Source: Thermolongibacillus altinsuensis (GTDB taxonomy: Bacteria > Bacillota > Bacilli > Bacillales > Anoxybacillaceae). Taken from it: a stretch of 64,000 bases of DNA. Below are positions 1 through 9,608 of this stretch, piece after piece. Location of the stretch: assembly GCF_004341205.1 (NCBI RefSeq), contig NZ_SLUL01000006.1, positions 124,001 through 188,000 of the forward strand. Reading direction: 5' to 3'. Made by a program: the position numbers and the translations under genes. The first letter of the stretch is position 1. Every line of letters begins with the position of its first letter. The notes under the pieces are model-generated. The model made no database searches. It had not been told where the DNA came from and saw nothing but the letters and a program-made list of their open reading frames with translations.

Positions 1-3
1 TTC

Positions 4-627
4 TCATTGATTCACCTCTTCCTTAAGATGAGAAATGTCCGCTTCAAGCTCTATGATAAATTTCTCTGGTTGAACGCGGACCTTTGTTACGCTTGTTCCG
101 TAAACGCGCGGACTGTCCCAGAGGCGCTCAATGGATTGTTGTTTCCAATAAACAAGCAATGTACGAATAACGACTCCATGTGTAACGACTAACAGATTAC
201 CCTCATGATGCTGATGGATCATTTGCTCAATCGCAGCGATTGCGCGTTGTTGCACATCGCCAAACGTTTCCCCTCGCAAAGGTTGATATAAATGCGGAGC
301 ATGATAAAAGTGATAATGATTTTGTTGATCGATCTCGGCAATTTCATCAATCGTTTTTCCTTCCCAGTCCCCTAAATGAATTTCGCGTAAACGCTCATCA
401 AAATACATCGGGATATCCCGATCGCCACGAATGATTTTCGCTGTTTCCTTCGTTCGTTCGCTTGGACTTGAATAAATCGCAACAAATGGCACAGATGCGA
501 GGTGATGATGAAGCAAGCGCGCATCGTTTTTCCCTTTTTCCGTTAACGGTGAATCTTGCCATCCTTGCATTCTTCTTTCCGTATTCCACTTTGTTTCCCC
601 ATGTCGAACAACATACAATGTTAGCAT
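4..627 (-). CDS. Histidine phosphatase family protein (phosphoglycerate mutase-like)
   Basis: The 207-residue protein starts with the family signature VVRHGETKWN (residues 6-15), in which RHG carries the histidine that becomes phosphorylated. A second catalytic histidine sits in VVTHGVVIR near residue 150. Length and layout fit the cobC/GpmB/PhoE branch of small cytosolic phosphatases acting on phospho-sugars or nucleotides; the substrate cannot be read from the sequence. The start at 627 is preceded by AAAGGAG. It lies on the same strand just downstream of nosF but a strong terminator separates them, so it is probably transcribed on its own. Confidence 0.85.
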   Translation of the reverse strand: MLTLYVVRHGETKWNTERRMQGWQDSPLTEKGKNDARLLHHHLASVPFVAIYSSPSERTKETAKIIRGDRDIPMYFDERLREIHLGDWEGKTIDEIAEIDQQNHYHFYHAPHLYQPLRGETFGDVQQRAIAAIEQMIHQHHEGNLLVVTHGVVIRTLLVYWKQQSIERLWDSPRVYGTSVTKVRVQPEKFIIELEADISHLKEEVNQ

Positions 628-650
628 ATGAATCTCCTTTCTTGCAAACT

Positions 651-682
651 AAAAAAGTAAGCTTCTACACGCTTACTTTTTT
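651..682 (-). terminator. Rho-independent terminator after nosF
   Basis: A 12-bp perfect stem AAAAAAGTAAGC / GCTTACTTTTTT with an 8-nt loop overlaps the nosF stop codon. On the minus strand it ends in a T-run, closing the nosDLYF transcript before the phosphatase gene. Confidence 0.85.
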
Positions 683-1382
683 AGTATGACATAGATTGTG
701 AGATTTGTGCAAAGAACAATTCTTCTAAATTTTTTCCGTTTGTGCACAACGCAGAAACGGAATCGCAAAGAATCATCTCGCCTTGATGAATAAAAGCAAC
801 CGTATCAGCAATATCTTCCACAATCGACAAAATATGCGTTGTGAAAATAACCGCTTTCCCTTTCTCTTTCTGGTCGCGAATCATTTGTTTAAACTTCATG
901 ACCCAATACGGGTCCAAACCGTTTGTCGGCTCATCCAAAATGAGAAGAGGAGCATCAGCAAGAAGCGCTTGCGCAAAAGCAAGTCGTTGTTGCATTCCTT
1001 TTGAATAGTATTTGACTTGTTTATGTTGATCTTCTGTCAGTCCGACCGCCTCTAACCATTCAGAAACGCGTGATTGCGGTACCTGTTGCCATTCAGCAAA
1101 TAAAGATAGTATTTCGTACCCTGTCAACAATGGCGGAAATTGAAGATGATCGGGCATAAACGAAAACCACGCTCTGTCATTTCGCGTTATCTTTTTTCCA
1201 TTCACTAAAATTTCCCCTGCCGTCGGCAATAATTGCCCGATCAACATTTTTATAATCGTGCTTTTCCCTGCCCCGTTTCCACCGCATAGCGCAAAACATT
1301 CTCCTTTTTTCACGGAAAATGAAATATTTTTAATTTGATTGGACTCATTGTATATTTTTGTTAAATTTTTCACTTCAAGCAT
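681..1382 (-). CDS. nosF: ABC transporter ATP-binding protein, NosF-like
   Basis: A 233-residue ABC ATPase with Walker A GGNGAGKSTIIKM (about 34-46), signature YSKGMQQRL, Walker B LLILDEPTNGLD and a switch histidine in FTTHIL. It would power the NosY membrane partner, whose gene overlaps it by 8 bp. In nitrous-oxide reducers NosF belongs to the NosDFY complex that serves maturation of the copper site of NosZ. NosZ is not in this window, so the role may instead be general copper or sulfur handling at the cell surface. The NosF assignment rests on the nosD-nosL-nosY neighbours more than on the ATPase itself. Confidence 0.8.
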   Translation of the reverse strand: MLEVKNLTKIYNESNQIKNISFSVKKGECFALCGGNGAGKSTIIKMLIGQLLPTAGEILVNGKKITRNDRAWFSFMPDHLQFPPLLTGYEILSLFAEWQQVPQSRVSEWLEAVGLTEDQHKQVKYYSKGMQQRLAFAQALLADAPLLILDEPTNGLDPYWVMKFKQMIRDQKEKGKAVIFTTHILSIVEDIADTVAFIHQGEMILCDSVSALCTNGKNLEELFFAQISQSMSY

Positions 1383-2184
1383 CGCGATTCCCTCTTTTAA
1401 TCAAAAAGTTTGCAAAAATAAGCGGAATGACCATCCAGATGCACGCAACACCGAAAAAAACAAACTGACCATTCATGCTTTCAGCCCATTTTGTCCATTC
1501 ATATAGCTGAGGCCCGAAAATCGTTCCGCTTTTCATAGCTGTAATCGTCCAAACACGCACAAGTTCAACGGGATTCATGATGATTGACAAGGCGAATAAC
1601 GGAAGCACCCATCCTTTTGGGACCATCGATAAAATTCCTACTATGAAAAATTCATAGAAAAGCACGAAAAACGCCCAAATAAGCAAACTAACACCAATCG
1701 CTTGTAAACGGTTGGAGGTATATAAGCCAATAAACATCGAAATGGCTAAAAATATTCCCGCTAGAAGCACAGTCAAAAAGAAAGAGAGAAAAAAGAATGA
1801 TGACCATCCTCCACCAATGAGAAAGAGAACAATGCTTGCCCCGCCATAACCGAAGCTAATGACGGTAAGCAGCGATAAAAAGCTTCCGATGTAAAGACCG
1901 CCAATGAGTGCGCGAGTAGAGATCGGATATGTAAGCAAAAGCGCTAAACGTCCATCCTCTTTTTCTCCTGAAAGAAACAAACTTCCCGTCAACAATGTGA
2001 CAAGTGGAATGAGAAGTAAAGAAAGATTCAACAATGCAGCGGTAGAACGAGCAAAACCAGAAAACGATTCATTACCGCTGCTGCCTACGAGAATCGCAGC
2101 TAAAATGGTAAACAAAACGCCAAAGCTAATGAGCCACTTGCTGCGAATCATCATCATCCATTGATACTTCATTGCTGTTTTCAT
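1375..2184 (-). CDS. nosY: ABC transporter permease, NosY-like
   Basis: A 269-residue integral membrane protein with about six hydrophobic segments, including one at residues 12-33, a pair near 50-70 and 95-125, and a C-terminal one near 240-260. The motif LSGEKEDGRLALLLTYP after the second segment is typical of ABC-2/NosY permeases. It overlaps nosL by 4 bp upstream and nosF by 8 bp downstream, so translation is probably coupled. It should form the membrane part of the NosDFY complex. Confidence 0.8.
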   Translation of the reverse strand: MKTAMKYQWMMMIRSKWLISFGVLFTILAAILVGSSGNESFSGFARSTAALLNLSLLLIPLVTLLTGSLFLSGEKEDGRLALLLTYPISTRALIGGLYIGSFLSLLTVISFGYGGASIVLFLIGGGWSSFFFLSFFLTVLLAGIFLAISMFIGLYTSNRLQAIGVSLLIWAFFVLFYEFFIVGILSMVPKGWVLPLFALSIIMNPVELVRVWTITAMKSGTIFGPQLYEWTKWAESMNGQFVFFGVACIWMVIPLIFANFLIKRGNRDA

Positions 2185-2633
2185 TGCTCAAATCCCCATT
2201 TATGTTGTAATAATTGATCGTACGTCCAAAGTTGTCCTTTTCCTTCTTTTTCTATGTACTTTTTCGCATTCTCTTCGCTTGCAAAAGAAACAACGCCATA
2301 ATTCATTGGTGTCCAATAGTCACGATCATAAGCGAAGAATGCTTTTTCTAATTCAATCCACTCGCCCGTTTCGATGTCACGAACATATAATTTCGCGATG
2401 TTTTCTTTATCTTCTTGCTTCATAAACTCAAACATGCAGCCAATATCATCAAATTTATGAACCGTTCCATCTTTTAAAATCGCCTCTGTTGCATAGTTTT
2501 CTGCTGTAATGCTCATATTGCAAATCATGCAAACATCAATATCCGGATTAATTTCTTCTGGTTCGTATGCTTGTTCTCGCTGGCAAGCTGTAAGCATAAG
2601 CAAGATGCATATGAATAGAAATGTTTTTCTCAT
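2181..2633 (-). CDS. nosL: NosL-type copper-binding lipoprotein
   Basis: The chosen start (MRKTFLF) gives a 150-residue protein with a lipoprotein signal: hydrophobic run then LTAC, Cys becoming residue 1 of the mature protein. About 20 residues later comes the CMICNMS motif, the M/C-rich Cu(I) site that defines NosL. An upstream in-frame start would add ten residues that break the signal-peptide design, so I rejected it. NosL is known as a copper chaperone for NosZ assembly. The gene overlaps nosD by 4 bp (ATGA) and nosY by 4 bp. Confidence 0.88.
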   Translation of the reverse strand: MRKTFLFICILLMLTACQREQAYEPEEINPDIDVCMICNMSITAENYATEAILKDGTVHKFDDIGCMFEFMKQEDKENIAKLYVRDIETGEWIELEKAFFAYDRDYWTPMNYGVVSFASEENAKKYIEKEGKGQLWTYDQLLQHKWGFEQ

Positions 2634-3961
2634 CTCATTCTCCTCCCATATTGAAACATCCATAAACTAAAAGTAAGTAGAATGCTACCGAATGCAAACA
2701 ATCCCCACGATCTCTTTTCTTCTGTTTGGCGGACATACGGAGAAGAAACAAGCGGAAAACGATCTTCTCCTAGCGCTGGAGCTTGTGTGAAGAAGGACTC
2801 CGTTGTTTCAAGCAAAGCAAGAGCTGGACTTTGAAAATAAAATTGAACAGATGGCCATTGCCGTAACAGCCGGTTATAAAGCGAACGAATTTTGTGCGGC
2901 GAATCGCCAATTCCATCACCATTCAAATCGTAAAAACGATAAGTATCCCAATAGTTCCCTTTTATTCCATTATCAAAATGAAGAGGAGCGCCTTGAATTT
3001 TTGTCTCTGTCACATTCCCTAAAAAAGCGTTTTCACTAATGGTCGTACCCTTGTTTTCATATAAGCTATGAACAGCTGTATGATTAGCGGAAATGAGATT
3101 TCCCTGAATGACACAGTTACGTGCATTTTGCAATGAAAGAGCCGTGCTGTTATAGAAAAGCTCATTATCGCTCACAACAATCGCGTCGCTATCATAAATC
3201 AGAACGCCGTATCCTCGATAGTCTAATTGCTTTTCGATCGTATTTTTTATGATGTTAATGTTTTTGGTCGCCATCACCATCAGACCAGTAATATTTTCAG
3301 TAAGATCATTTTCTGTTACTTCCCCACCATCTGCATACATAAAATGAATCGCATAACGAGAGGATGTAATATGGTTCTTTGTGATGGTCGTTTTTTTCGC
3401 CCAATCGAGATAAATTCCGTCTTGAACGTTTGTAATTGTATTCCCATTCACTTCGCTTTTTGTTGTTCGAAAAAGGTGAATGCCGTTGCCCCGCTTTGAA
3501 AAATGAACATTTCGTCCAGAAATGTGATTGTCGATTAGACGCGTTTGCTCTCCTTTTTCAACATAAACTCCGTAATGAACATCTTCAATACGGTTGTTTC
3601 TCACCACAACTTGAGAAGCGTTTTGCAATAAAATGCCCGCTTCTTTTCCACCGCTTCCTCGAATCGTCACATTTTCAATCGTCACATTCGAAGCGGTAAT
3701 CGTCACGACATTCCCTTTCTTTTCACCATCAATGATCACTCCCTTTTCCCCCACAAGATGAAGGGATTTGTCAAGGTGAATCGCCCCTTTATAAATTCCT
3801 TTTTTCATGAACAACGTATCTCCATCATTCGCACGATCAATCGCCTGTTGCAACGATTCATTCGGCATGATTTCATACGTTTTCGCGTATGCTTCATGAC
3901 TGACAAACAATCCAAAATAAATCATTGCCAATACGACAAAAAAACGAATCATTTTTTTCAT
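2630..3961 (-). CDS. nosD: NosD-like periplasmic/cell-surface beta-helix protein
   Basis: The 443-residue protein has an N-terminal signal segment (residues 4-26), then many short right-handed beta-helix (CASH/PbH1) repeats such as NVTIENVTIRGSG and GIHLFRTTKSEVNGN, and a C-terminal anchoring segment LFAFGSILLTFSLW. This is the NosD architecture. It is the first gene of the nosD-L-Y-F run. Upstream there is no nosZ or nosC; the next gene on the same strand is copZ, closed off by a terminator. The 190-bp upstream gap is A/T rich and should hold the promoter, although I could not pick clear -35/-10 boxes. Confidence 0.85.
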   Translation of the reverse strand: MKKMIRFFVVLAMIYFGLFVSHEAYAKTYEIMPNESLQQAIDRANDGDTLFMKKGIYKGAIHLDKSLHLVGEKGVIIDGEKKGNVVTITASNVTIENVTIRGSGGKEAGILLQNASQVVVRNNRIEDVHYGVYVEKGEQTRLIDNHISGRNVHFSKRGNGIHLFRTTKSEVNGNTITNVQDGIYLDWAKKTTITKNHITSSRYAIHFMYADGGEVTENDLTENITGLMVMATKNINIIKNTIEKQLDYRGYGVLIYDSDAIVVSDNELFYNSTALSLQNARNCVIQGNLISANHTAVHSLYENKGTTISENAFLGNVTETKIQGAPLHFDNGIKGNYWDTYRFYDLNGDGIGDSPHKIRSLYNRLLRQWPSVQFYFQSPALALLETTESFFTQAPALGEDRFPLVSSPYVRQTEEKRSWGLFAFGSILLTFSLWMFQYGRRMR

Positions 3962-4150
3962 TCCCTGCTATGTAATCTTGCTTCATCTGTTAAGAATAAG
4001 CAAAAAATGTGAGAAAAAAAGGAAATCTTTTTGAAAAAATCATGAACGAAAAAGAAAAAACGCGGCATTCGTGAATTTTCCTCATTTGAATGATGACCTA
4101 CAAGCTACTGCACTTCAAGCGATTTTTCGATTCAGTAGAACAACGAAAAA

Positions 4151-4178
4151 AAGGGACTGCATCGCATGCAATCCCTTT
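4151..4178 (-). terminator. Terminator after copZ
   Basis: A 12-bp stem AAGGGACTGCAT / ATGCAATCCCTT (one wobble) is followed on the minus strand by a run of T. It overlaps the copZ stop codon and ends the csoR-copA-copZ operon. Confidence 0.85.
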
Positions 4179-4384
4179 TATTGGACATCATATCCTTGGT
4201 CTTCAATCGCTTCTTTCAATTGGTCCACTTTCACTTTATTGGCATCAAATTCGATCGTCACCGTTTTATCGGCAAGTGATACAGAAACATCGCCAACGCC
4301 ATCCAGTTCTGCTAATGCTCCTTTCACCGCCTTCTCACAATGACCACAACTCATTCCAAGTACAGTAAGCGTGATTTTTTCCAT
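4178..4384 (-). CDS. copZ: Copper chaperone CopZ
   Basis: A 68-residue HMA-domain protein with the Cu(I)-binding loop GMSCGHC (about residues 10-16). CopZ carries Cu(I) in the cytosol to the HMA domains of CopA. It lies 53 bp downstream of copA in the csoR-copA-copZ operon, the standard Bacillaceae order. The length is exactly that of the family. Confidence 0.95.
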   Translation of the reverse strand: MEKITLTVLGMSCGHCEKAVKGALAELDGVGDVSVSLADKTVTIEFDANKVKVDQLKEAIEDQGYDVQ

Positions 4385-4437
4385 TACTCCTCATCCTTTC
4401 GTATAAAATTTTCTATATCATTGCCTAATGGCAGTGA

Positions 4438-6819
4438 TTACAATTTAACTCGTTTTAAACGCAACGCATTAAGCACAACCGACACAGAACTAAACGCCAT
4501 CGCGGCTCCAGCCATCCATGGTGCTAAAAGTCCTGCGGCAGCAACAGGAATGCCGATCGAATTATAGGCAAGCGCCCAAAATAAGTTTTGCCGGATATTT
4601 TTCATCGTTTGACGACTCATTTCAATCGCTTTGACAATTAATGTTAAATCCTGTCCTAAAATCGTCACATCGGCGGTTTCAATGGCTACATCTGTCCCTG
4701 TACCAATCGCAATGCCGACATCGGCAACGGCTAAAGCCGGAGCATCATTGATTCCATCTCCTACCATCGCCACAATATGGCCTTGTTGTTGCAATTGTTT
4801 AACATAATTCGCTTTTTCTTCAGGAAGCACTTCCGCAAACACATTGGTAATCCCGACTTGTGCCGCAATCGCCTGTGCCGTTCGAATGTTATCCCCTGTT
4901 AACATATAGACAGACAACCCGCGCTTTTTTAATGATTCAATAGCTTCTTTCGCACTTTCTTTCAATGCATCCGTTAAAGCGGCGACACCGCATGCTTGAC
5001 CATTGATGGCAATGAGCAACGCTGTTTTTCCTTGTTGTTCAAATTGTTCTAATTCTGATGAATAGGTAGAATAATCAATTCCGTGATCATTCAATAGTTT
5101 GCGCGTGCCAATCCACACATCTTGGCCATCCACGATGGCATGGACTCCGTGTCCTGGAATGGCTTCAAATTCACTCACTTCTTTTAACATTTCCCCTTGT
5201 TCTTCTGCATAACGAACAATCGCCTCAGCAAGCGGATGTTCGCTATATTTCTCTGCGGAGTATACGTAAGATAATACGTGCTCATTGGCCGCAACCCAGT
5301 CGGTCACCACCGGCGTTCCTTTGGTAATCGTTCCCGTTTTGTCGAAAATAATCGCACTGATTTTATGAGCCATCTCTAAATGTTCGCCGCCTTTAAATAA
5401 AATACCATGGTCAGCCGCTTTGCCAGTGCCGACCATAATCGATGTCGGCGTCGCAAGCCCTAATGCGCAAGGGCAGGCAATGACTAACACGGCAATGGCT
5501 GTTTCGAGCGCGCGCGGCCAATCGTTTGGAGCAACAAAGAAATACGAGATGATAAACGTAACGACCGAAATAGCCACAACGATCGGAACAAAATAGCTCG
5601 AAACGACATCCGCCAGCCGTTGAATCGGCGCTTTGGACCCTTGCGCCTCCTCCACGAGTTGAATAATGCGGGAAAGGGCGGTATCTTTTCCAACTTTCGT
5701 CGCTTCGATCGTCAATGTACCGTATTTATTGATGGTGGCTCCAATGACCGTATCCCCTTCTTTTTTTTCGACTGGGATCGACTCCCCTGTAATCATTGAC
5801 TCATCCACAGCCGATTGTCCAGCAATAATGATGCCGTCAACCGGAATCTTTTCTCCTGGTTTGACAATGAGTTGATCCCCAACCACAACCGAGTCGATCG
5901 GAACTTTTACTTCTTTTCCATCGCGTAAAACGGTGGCTTCCTTTGCCTGTAAGCTAAGCAATTTCGTCATGGCTTCTGTCGTTCTTCCCTTTGCGATCGC
6001 TTCAAGCCACTTTCCGACTAAAATAAGCGTGATTAATACCGCGCTTGTCTCATAATATAGATGCGGCATATAGCCGGGTTGCAATGAGCGAATGCTTTCG
6101 ATCAAACTATAAACGTACGCAGCGGATGTACCGAGTGCCACTAATACATCCATGTTGGCGCTTTTATTGCGCAACGCTTTCCATGCGCCAATATAAAAAG
6201 GGGCGCCAATATAAAATTGCACAGGAGTGGCTAACAAAAATTGAAACCATGGATTCATTAATACATTCGGCATCGGTAGCGGTAATTGCCACGGTGCGTG
6301 TGCGACCATTGTATAAAGAAGCGGCAGAGATAAGAAAATGGAAAGAATGAGCTTTCGTTTTTTCTCATTGATTTCTTCTTCTTTATGAGCTTTCTTTGCT
6401 TCTTGTCCTGCTTTTACACTCGCTCCATAACCAAGCTTTTTAATTTTTTCGCAGATCATTTCTTGGGTCATCAGCCCCGATGGATAATAAACCACCGCTG
6501 ATTCAGTTGCTAAATTGACCGTTGCTCGCACCCCATCCATTTTATTTAGCGCTTTTTCGATCCGAGCTGAACAAGCGGCGCACGTCATCCCTGTAATATC
6601 TAGCTCCACTTTTTCTTTTGCAACGCCATAGCCGAGTTTTTCAATTCGTTCCACAATTTCTTTGGCTGTTACTCGATTCGGTTCATAACGAATGGTTGCT
6701 TTTTCTGTTGCTAGGTTGACGGTAGCTTCAACGCCCTCCATTTTGTTTAACGCTTTTTCGATCCGGGCTGAACAAGCGGCACATGTCATTCCTGTGATTT
6801 GCAATTGTAGCTCTTCCAT
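4438..6819 (-). CDS. copA: Copper-exporting P1B-type ATPase CopA
   Basis: The 793-residue protein has two N-terminal HMA domains, each with [15 protein letters not shown] (about residues 9-23 and 77-91). Then come the transmembrane segments, the phosphatase loop TGES, the metal-site CPC in [14 protein letters not shown], the phosphorylation motif [10 protein letters not shown], the SEHPLAEAI motif and the hinge [10 protein letters not shown]. Together these identify a Cu(I)-exporting ATPase. It is 12 bp downstream of csoR and is expected to be derepressed when CsoR binds Cu(I). The two HMA domains are near-duplicates of each other, as in B. subtilis CopA. Confidence 0.95.
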   Translation of the reverse strand: MEELQLQITGMTCAACSARIEKALNKMEGVEATVNLATEKATIRYEPNRVTAKEIVERIEKLGYGVAKEKVELDITGMTCAACSARIEKALNKMDGVRATVNLATESAVVYYPSGLMTQEMICEKIKKLGYGASVKAGQEAKKAHKEEEINEKKRKLILSIFLSLPLLYTMVAHAPWQLPLPMPNVLMNPWFQFLLATPVQFYIGAPFYIGAWKALRNKSANMDVLVALGTSAAYVYSLIESIRSLQPGYMPHLYYETSAVLITLILVGKWLEAIAKGRTTEAMTKLLSLQAKEATVLRDGKEVKVPIDSVVVGDQLIVKPGEKIPVDGIIIAGQSAVDESMITGESIPVEKKEGDTVIGATINKYGTLTIEATKVGKDTALSRIIQLVEEAQGSKAPIQRLADVVSSYFVPIVVAISVVTFIISYFFVAPNDWPRALETAIAVLVIACPCALGLATPTSIMVGTGKAADHGILFKGGEHLEMAHKISAIIFDKTGTITKGTPVVTDWVAANEHVLSYVYSAEKYSEHPLAEAIVRYAEEQGEMLKEVSEFEAIPGHGVHAIVDGQDVWIGTRKLLNDHGIDYSTYSSELEQFEQQGKTALLIAINGQACGVAALTDALKESAKEAIESLKKRGLSVYMLTGDNIRTAQAIAAQVGITNVFAEVLPEEKANYVKQLQQQGHIVAMVGDGINDAPALAVADVGIAIGTGTDVAIETADVTILGQDLTLIVKAIEMSRQTMKNIRQNLFWALAYNSIGIPVAAAGLLAPWMAGAAMAFSSVSVVLNALRLKRVKL

Positions 6820-6831
6820 TTTTTCACCCCA

Positions 6832-7140
6832 TTATTTGGAGAATTGTTTGAAAACCTCCATCAATTCTTTAATGGCTTCATCGCCCGTTCCAGCTTCAAT
6901 CGCTTCGCGGACACAGTGGTTTGTATGGCGTTCAAGCAGCTGAAAACCAACTTTTTTTAACGCTGCTTGAATGGCTGACATTTGAATTAATATATCAACA
7001 CAATAACGATCATCTTCAATCATTTTTTGAATTCCACGCACTTGCCCTTCAATCCGTTTTAAGCGATTCATCAGTTCTTTTTTCTCTTTTTCGTCTCGTT
7101 TGGTCGTTCGGATCTCTTGTCCGTGAGAACATTTTTCCAT
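6832..7140 (-). CDS. csoR: Copper-sensing repressor CsoR
   Basis: About 102 residues of the CsoR/RcnR family, all alpha-helical. The Cu(I) ligands are visible as Cys in DDRYCVDIL and His and Cys in ERHTNHCV, the C-H-C set of CsoR. I chose the ATG at 7140 because AGAGGTGA lies six bases before it; an upstream GTG at 7149 overlaps that ribosome site. It is the first gene of the copper operon and probably autoregulated through the inverted repeat at 7160-7181. Confidence 0.93.
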   Translation of the reverse strand: MEKCSHGQEIRTTKRDEKEKKELMNRLKRIEGQVRGIQKMIEDDRYCVDILIQMSAIQAALKKVGFQLLERHTNHCVREAIEAGTGDEAIKELMEVFKQFSK

Positions 7141-7159
7141 ACGAATCACCTCTTTATTT

Positions 7160-7194
7160 ATACTATACCCCCGAATAGTATAAAAAGCAACAAA
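7160..7194 (-). promoter_or_regulatory. csoR promoter with embedded CsoR operator
   Basis: On the minus strand a -35 TTGCTT, a 17-nt spacer and a -10 TATAGT can be read. The spacer and -10 form the inverted repeat ATACTAT-N8-ATAGTAT (7160-7181) around a G/C run, the pattern of CsoR operators. Repressor binding there would block RNA polymerase directly. Confidence 0.75.
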
Positions 7195-7197
7195 AAA

Positions 7198-7220
7198 AGC
7201 CGCCTCATGACGAGACAGCT
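7198..7220 (-). terminator. Terminator of the CadA-type gene
   Basis: A 9-bp stem AGCCGCCTC / GAGACAGCT (two G-T wobbles) is followed on the minus strand by seven T. It overlaps the last codons of the ATPase gene, and its T-run abuts the csoR -35 region. Confidence 0.75.
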
Positions 7221-9271
7221 TTCCGTTCCCATAAAATTGTTAAGCTAAGCAAGCTAACCAAAATCGTTGCTCCCATGTCGGAAAGAATCGCAATCCACAG
7301 GGTGAGCCATCCTGGGATCGTTAGCAATAAAGCAAATAGTTTTAAACCGAGCGCTAAAGCAATATTAAAGCGAATCGTTTGATTGACACGTTTCGCAATC
7401 GCGATGGCATTTGGAAGTTTTCCGAGATGGTTTTGCATTAAAACCACATCCGCAGTTTCGATGGCGCTATCCGTTCCTTTTCCCATTGCGATTCCGATAT
7501 CAGCTGTGGCTAATGCGGGCGCATCGTTCATACCATCGCCAATCATCGCGACTTTTCCTGTTTTCATCAATTCCTTTAATTTTTCAACTTTTTGCTCCGG
7601 AAGAAGTTCAGCCATCCAACTTGTAACCCCGACCGCTTTCGCCACCTTTTCCGCTGTTTTCGCATGGTCACCTGTTAGCATAACAGTTTGGCGAACGCCT
7701 GCTTGATGAAGGCGAGCGATCACTTCTTTGCTTTCTTCGCGAATTTCATCGGCTATGCCGAATAAACCGAGAATTCGCTGTTCATCCGCAACAATGACGA
7801 CCGTCCATCCTTCTTTTTTTAACATGCGTAAGTCGTTTTGAACATGTCCTGGGAAAGAAAAACCCTGAAACATTTTTTCGTTGCCGATTCGGTATGTTTT
7901 TCCGCGCAGCGTCGCCTGAATTCCGCTTCCTGTCAACGTTTCAAACTGTTCGGGCTGTTCTGGAACAATTCCATATTCTTCTGCTTTTTCAACAATCGCT
8001 TTCGCAAGCGGATGGGAAGATGAAGATTCTAAAGAAGCGGCAATCGATAACACTTCTTTTTCGTCTTCATAAGCAATCATATGCGCAACATGCGGCTTCC
8101 CCTTTGTAATCGTTCCTGTTTTATCAAAAGCAATCGTATCAATTTTACCGAGTTGTTCTAGATAGACGCCGCCTTTGATCAACACGCCGTTTCTTGCATT
8201 CCGCGTAATTCCCGCAAGAAGCGCAATTGGTGAAGATAAAATGAGCGCGCACGGACAACCGACGATTAACACCGCTAACCCTTGATAAAGCGATTCACGC
8301 CAATCAGCTTGAAAAAAGAGCGGCGGAATCGTAATGACCAGCAACGAAATGAACATAATGAACGGCGTATAGTATTTTGCAAATCGATGAATAAACAATT
8401 CAAGCGGTGTTTTCGTTTCTTGTGCTTCTTGAACTAAATGTAAAATTTTAGCCAAAGAAGAGTCTTTATAAGCTTTTGTAATTCGAACATTCAATATTCC
8501 TTCATTATTGATACTTCCGCCATAAACGCTCATTCCTTCTTCCTTTTCAATCGGTAGCGATTCTCCCGTAATAGCCGCTTCATTGACGGAACTTTTCCCA
8601 GCTACAACAATCCCGTCTGATGGAATTTTTTCACCCGGTCGAACGAAAACGACATCTCCGACTTTGAGCGACTCAATTGGGACGATACGTGTCTGTCCAT
8701 CTTCCATGATCGTTGCTTCTTTTGGAGCGTTTTGAAGCAACATTTCCATCGAACGACGCGCCCGCTCCATTCCTAGCCCCTCTAAATATTCATTAATCCC
8801 AAATAAAATGGCCACAACGGTCGCTTCTTTCCATTCACCAATTCCGAATGCACCAATGAGTGCAATCGTCATCAATGTATCCATATTAAATTGTAGACGG
8901 GCTAAGTTTTTCATTCCTTTTATAAAGGTTTTATAACCGCTTAAGGCTGTTGATGCAAGATAAAATAGGATGGCCGTTTCTTGGTTGATGGTTCGCTCGA
9001 CAAGTAAAGCAAGAATCAATAAAAATACCGATATCGCAATGAAACGTTTAAGCGGATTGGAATGTTCATGATTCGGATCATTTTCAATATAAGCGCCATC
9101 GGTAGCTAAAATTTTGCGAACTTCCTCTAAATCTACTCGTTCATCAACACGTAATTTTCCTGTATGATAACTTAATGTTGCCCCTTTTCCATAAGGAATG
9201 GAGTGAATTTGCTCCTCTAAAGCTCGAGCGCAATTTGCGCACGTTAAACCTTTGACACGATACTCTTTCAT
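7205..9271 (-). CDS. cadA: Zn/Cd/Co-transporting P1B-type ATPase (CadA/ZntA type)
   Basis: The 688-residue protein has one degenerate N-terminal HMA domain with TCANCA (residues 10-15), a phosphatase-loop TGES, the divalent-metal CPC in [35 protein letters not shown] and GDGMNDAPAL. The residues after CPC (ALILSSP) fit the Zn/Cd/Pb branch, not the copper branch (ALGLATP). It lies 11 bp downstream of a CzrA-type repressor gene, with which it forms an operon for metal efflux. Which of Zn, Cd or Co is preferred cannot be settled here. Confidence 0.92.
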   Translation of the reverse strand: MKEYRVKGLTCANCARALEEQIHSIPYGKGATLSYHTGKLRVDERVDLEEVRKILATDGAYIENDPNHEHSNPLKRFIAISVFLLILALLVERTINQETAILFYLASTALSGYKTFIKGMKNLARLQFNMDTLMTIALIGAFGIGEWKEATVVAILFGINEYLEGLGMERARRSMEMLLQNAPKEATIMEDGQTRIVPIESLKVGDVVFVRPGEKIPSDGIVVAGKSSVNEAAITGESLPIEKEEGMSVYGGSINNEGILNVRITKAYKDSSLAKILHLVQEAQETKTPLELFIHRFAKYYTPFIMFISLLVITIPPLFFQADWRESLYQGLAVLIVGCPCALILSSPIALLAGITRNARNGVLIKGGVYLEQLGKIDTIAFDKTGTITKGKPHVAHMIAYEDEKEVLSIAASLESSSSHPLAKAIVEKAEEYGIVPEQPEQFETLTGSGIQATLRGKTYRIGNEKMFQGFSFPGHVQNDLRMLKKEGWTVVIVADEQRILGLFGIADEIREESKEVIARLHQAGVRQTVMLTGDHAKTAEKVAKAVGVTSWMAELLPEQKVEKLKELMKTGKVAMIGDGMNDAPALATADIGIAMGKGTDSAIETADVVLMQNHLGKLPNAIAIAKRVNQTIRFNIALALGLKLFALLLTIPGWLTLWIAILSDMGATILVSLLSLTILWERKAVSS

Positions 9272-9282
9272 TTTTTCACCTC

Positions 9283-9588
9283 TTAATGATCACGCGCATG
9301 ACGAATCGTTTGTTCAAGAATATTTAATACATGTTCATCATCGTAAGAATAGTAAAGGGTTGTTCCTTCACGACGATACTTAACGAGACGCAAATTTTTT
9401 AAAAACCGAAGTTGATGTGATACCGTCGACTGCAAAAGAGAAAGACGATTGGCAATTTCCGTGACAGAGTATTCTCCCGATGAAAGCAAATGTAAAATGC
9501 GAATTCGTGTTGGATCTGATAATGCTTTGAACGTTTGAGATACAATGAATAGCGTTTCTTCATCTAGCGATTCATATTCTTTTTCCAT
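9283..9588 (-). CDS. czrA: ArsR/SmtB-family metal-responsive repressor (CzrA-like)
   Basis: A 101-residue winged-helix protein with the recognition helix [15 protein letters not shown]. The C-terminal alpha-5 region [19 protein letters not shown] aligns with the CzrA zinc site: Asp and His at the D-x-H pair and a His eleven residues later. The final CzrA ligand (His three residues further) is Asp here, with a His one residue beyond. There is no N-terminal Cys cluster as in CadC. It precedes cadA by 11 bp and would repress the operon until Zn, Cd or Co binds. Confidence 0.88.
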   Translation of the reverse strand: MEKEYESLDEETLFIVSQTFKALSDPTRIRILHLLSSGEYSVTEIANRLSLLQSTVSHQLRFLKNLRLVKYRREGTTLYYSYDDEHVLNILEQTIRHARDH

Positions 9589-9608
9589 TTTCTCGCCCCT
9601 CTTTCAAT

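Noticed and set aside
681-3961. Complete nitrous oxide reductase operon
   Set aside because: The catalytic nosZ is not in the neighbourhood, so only the maturation genes can be claimed.
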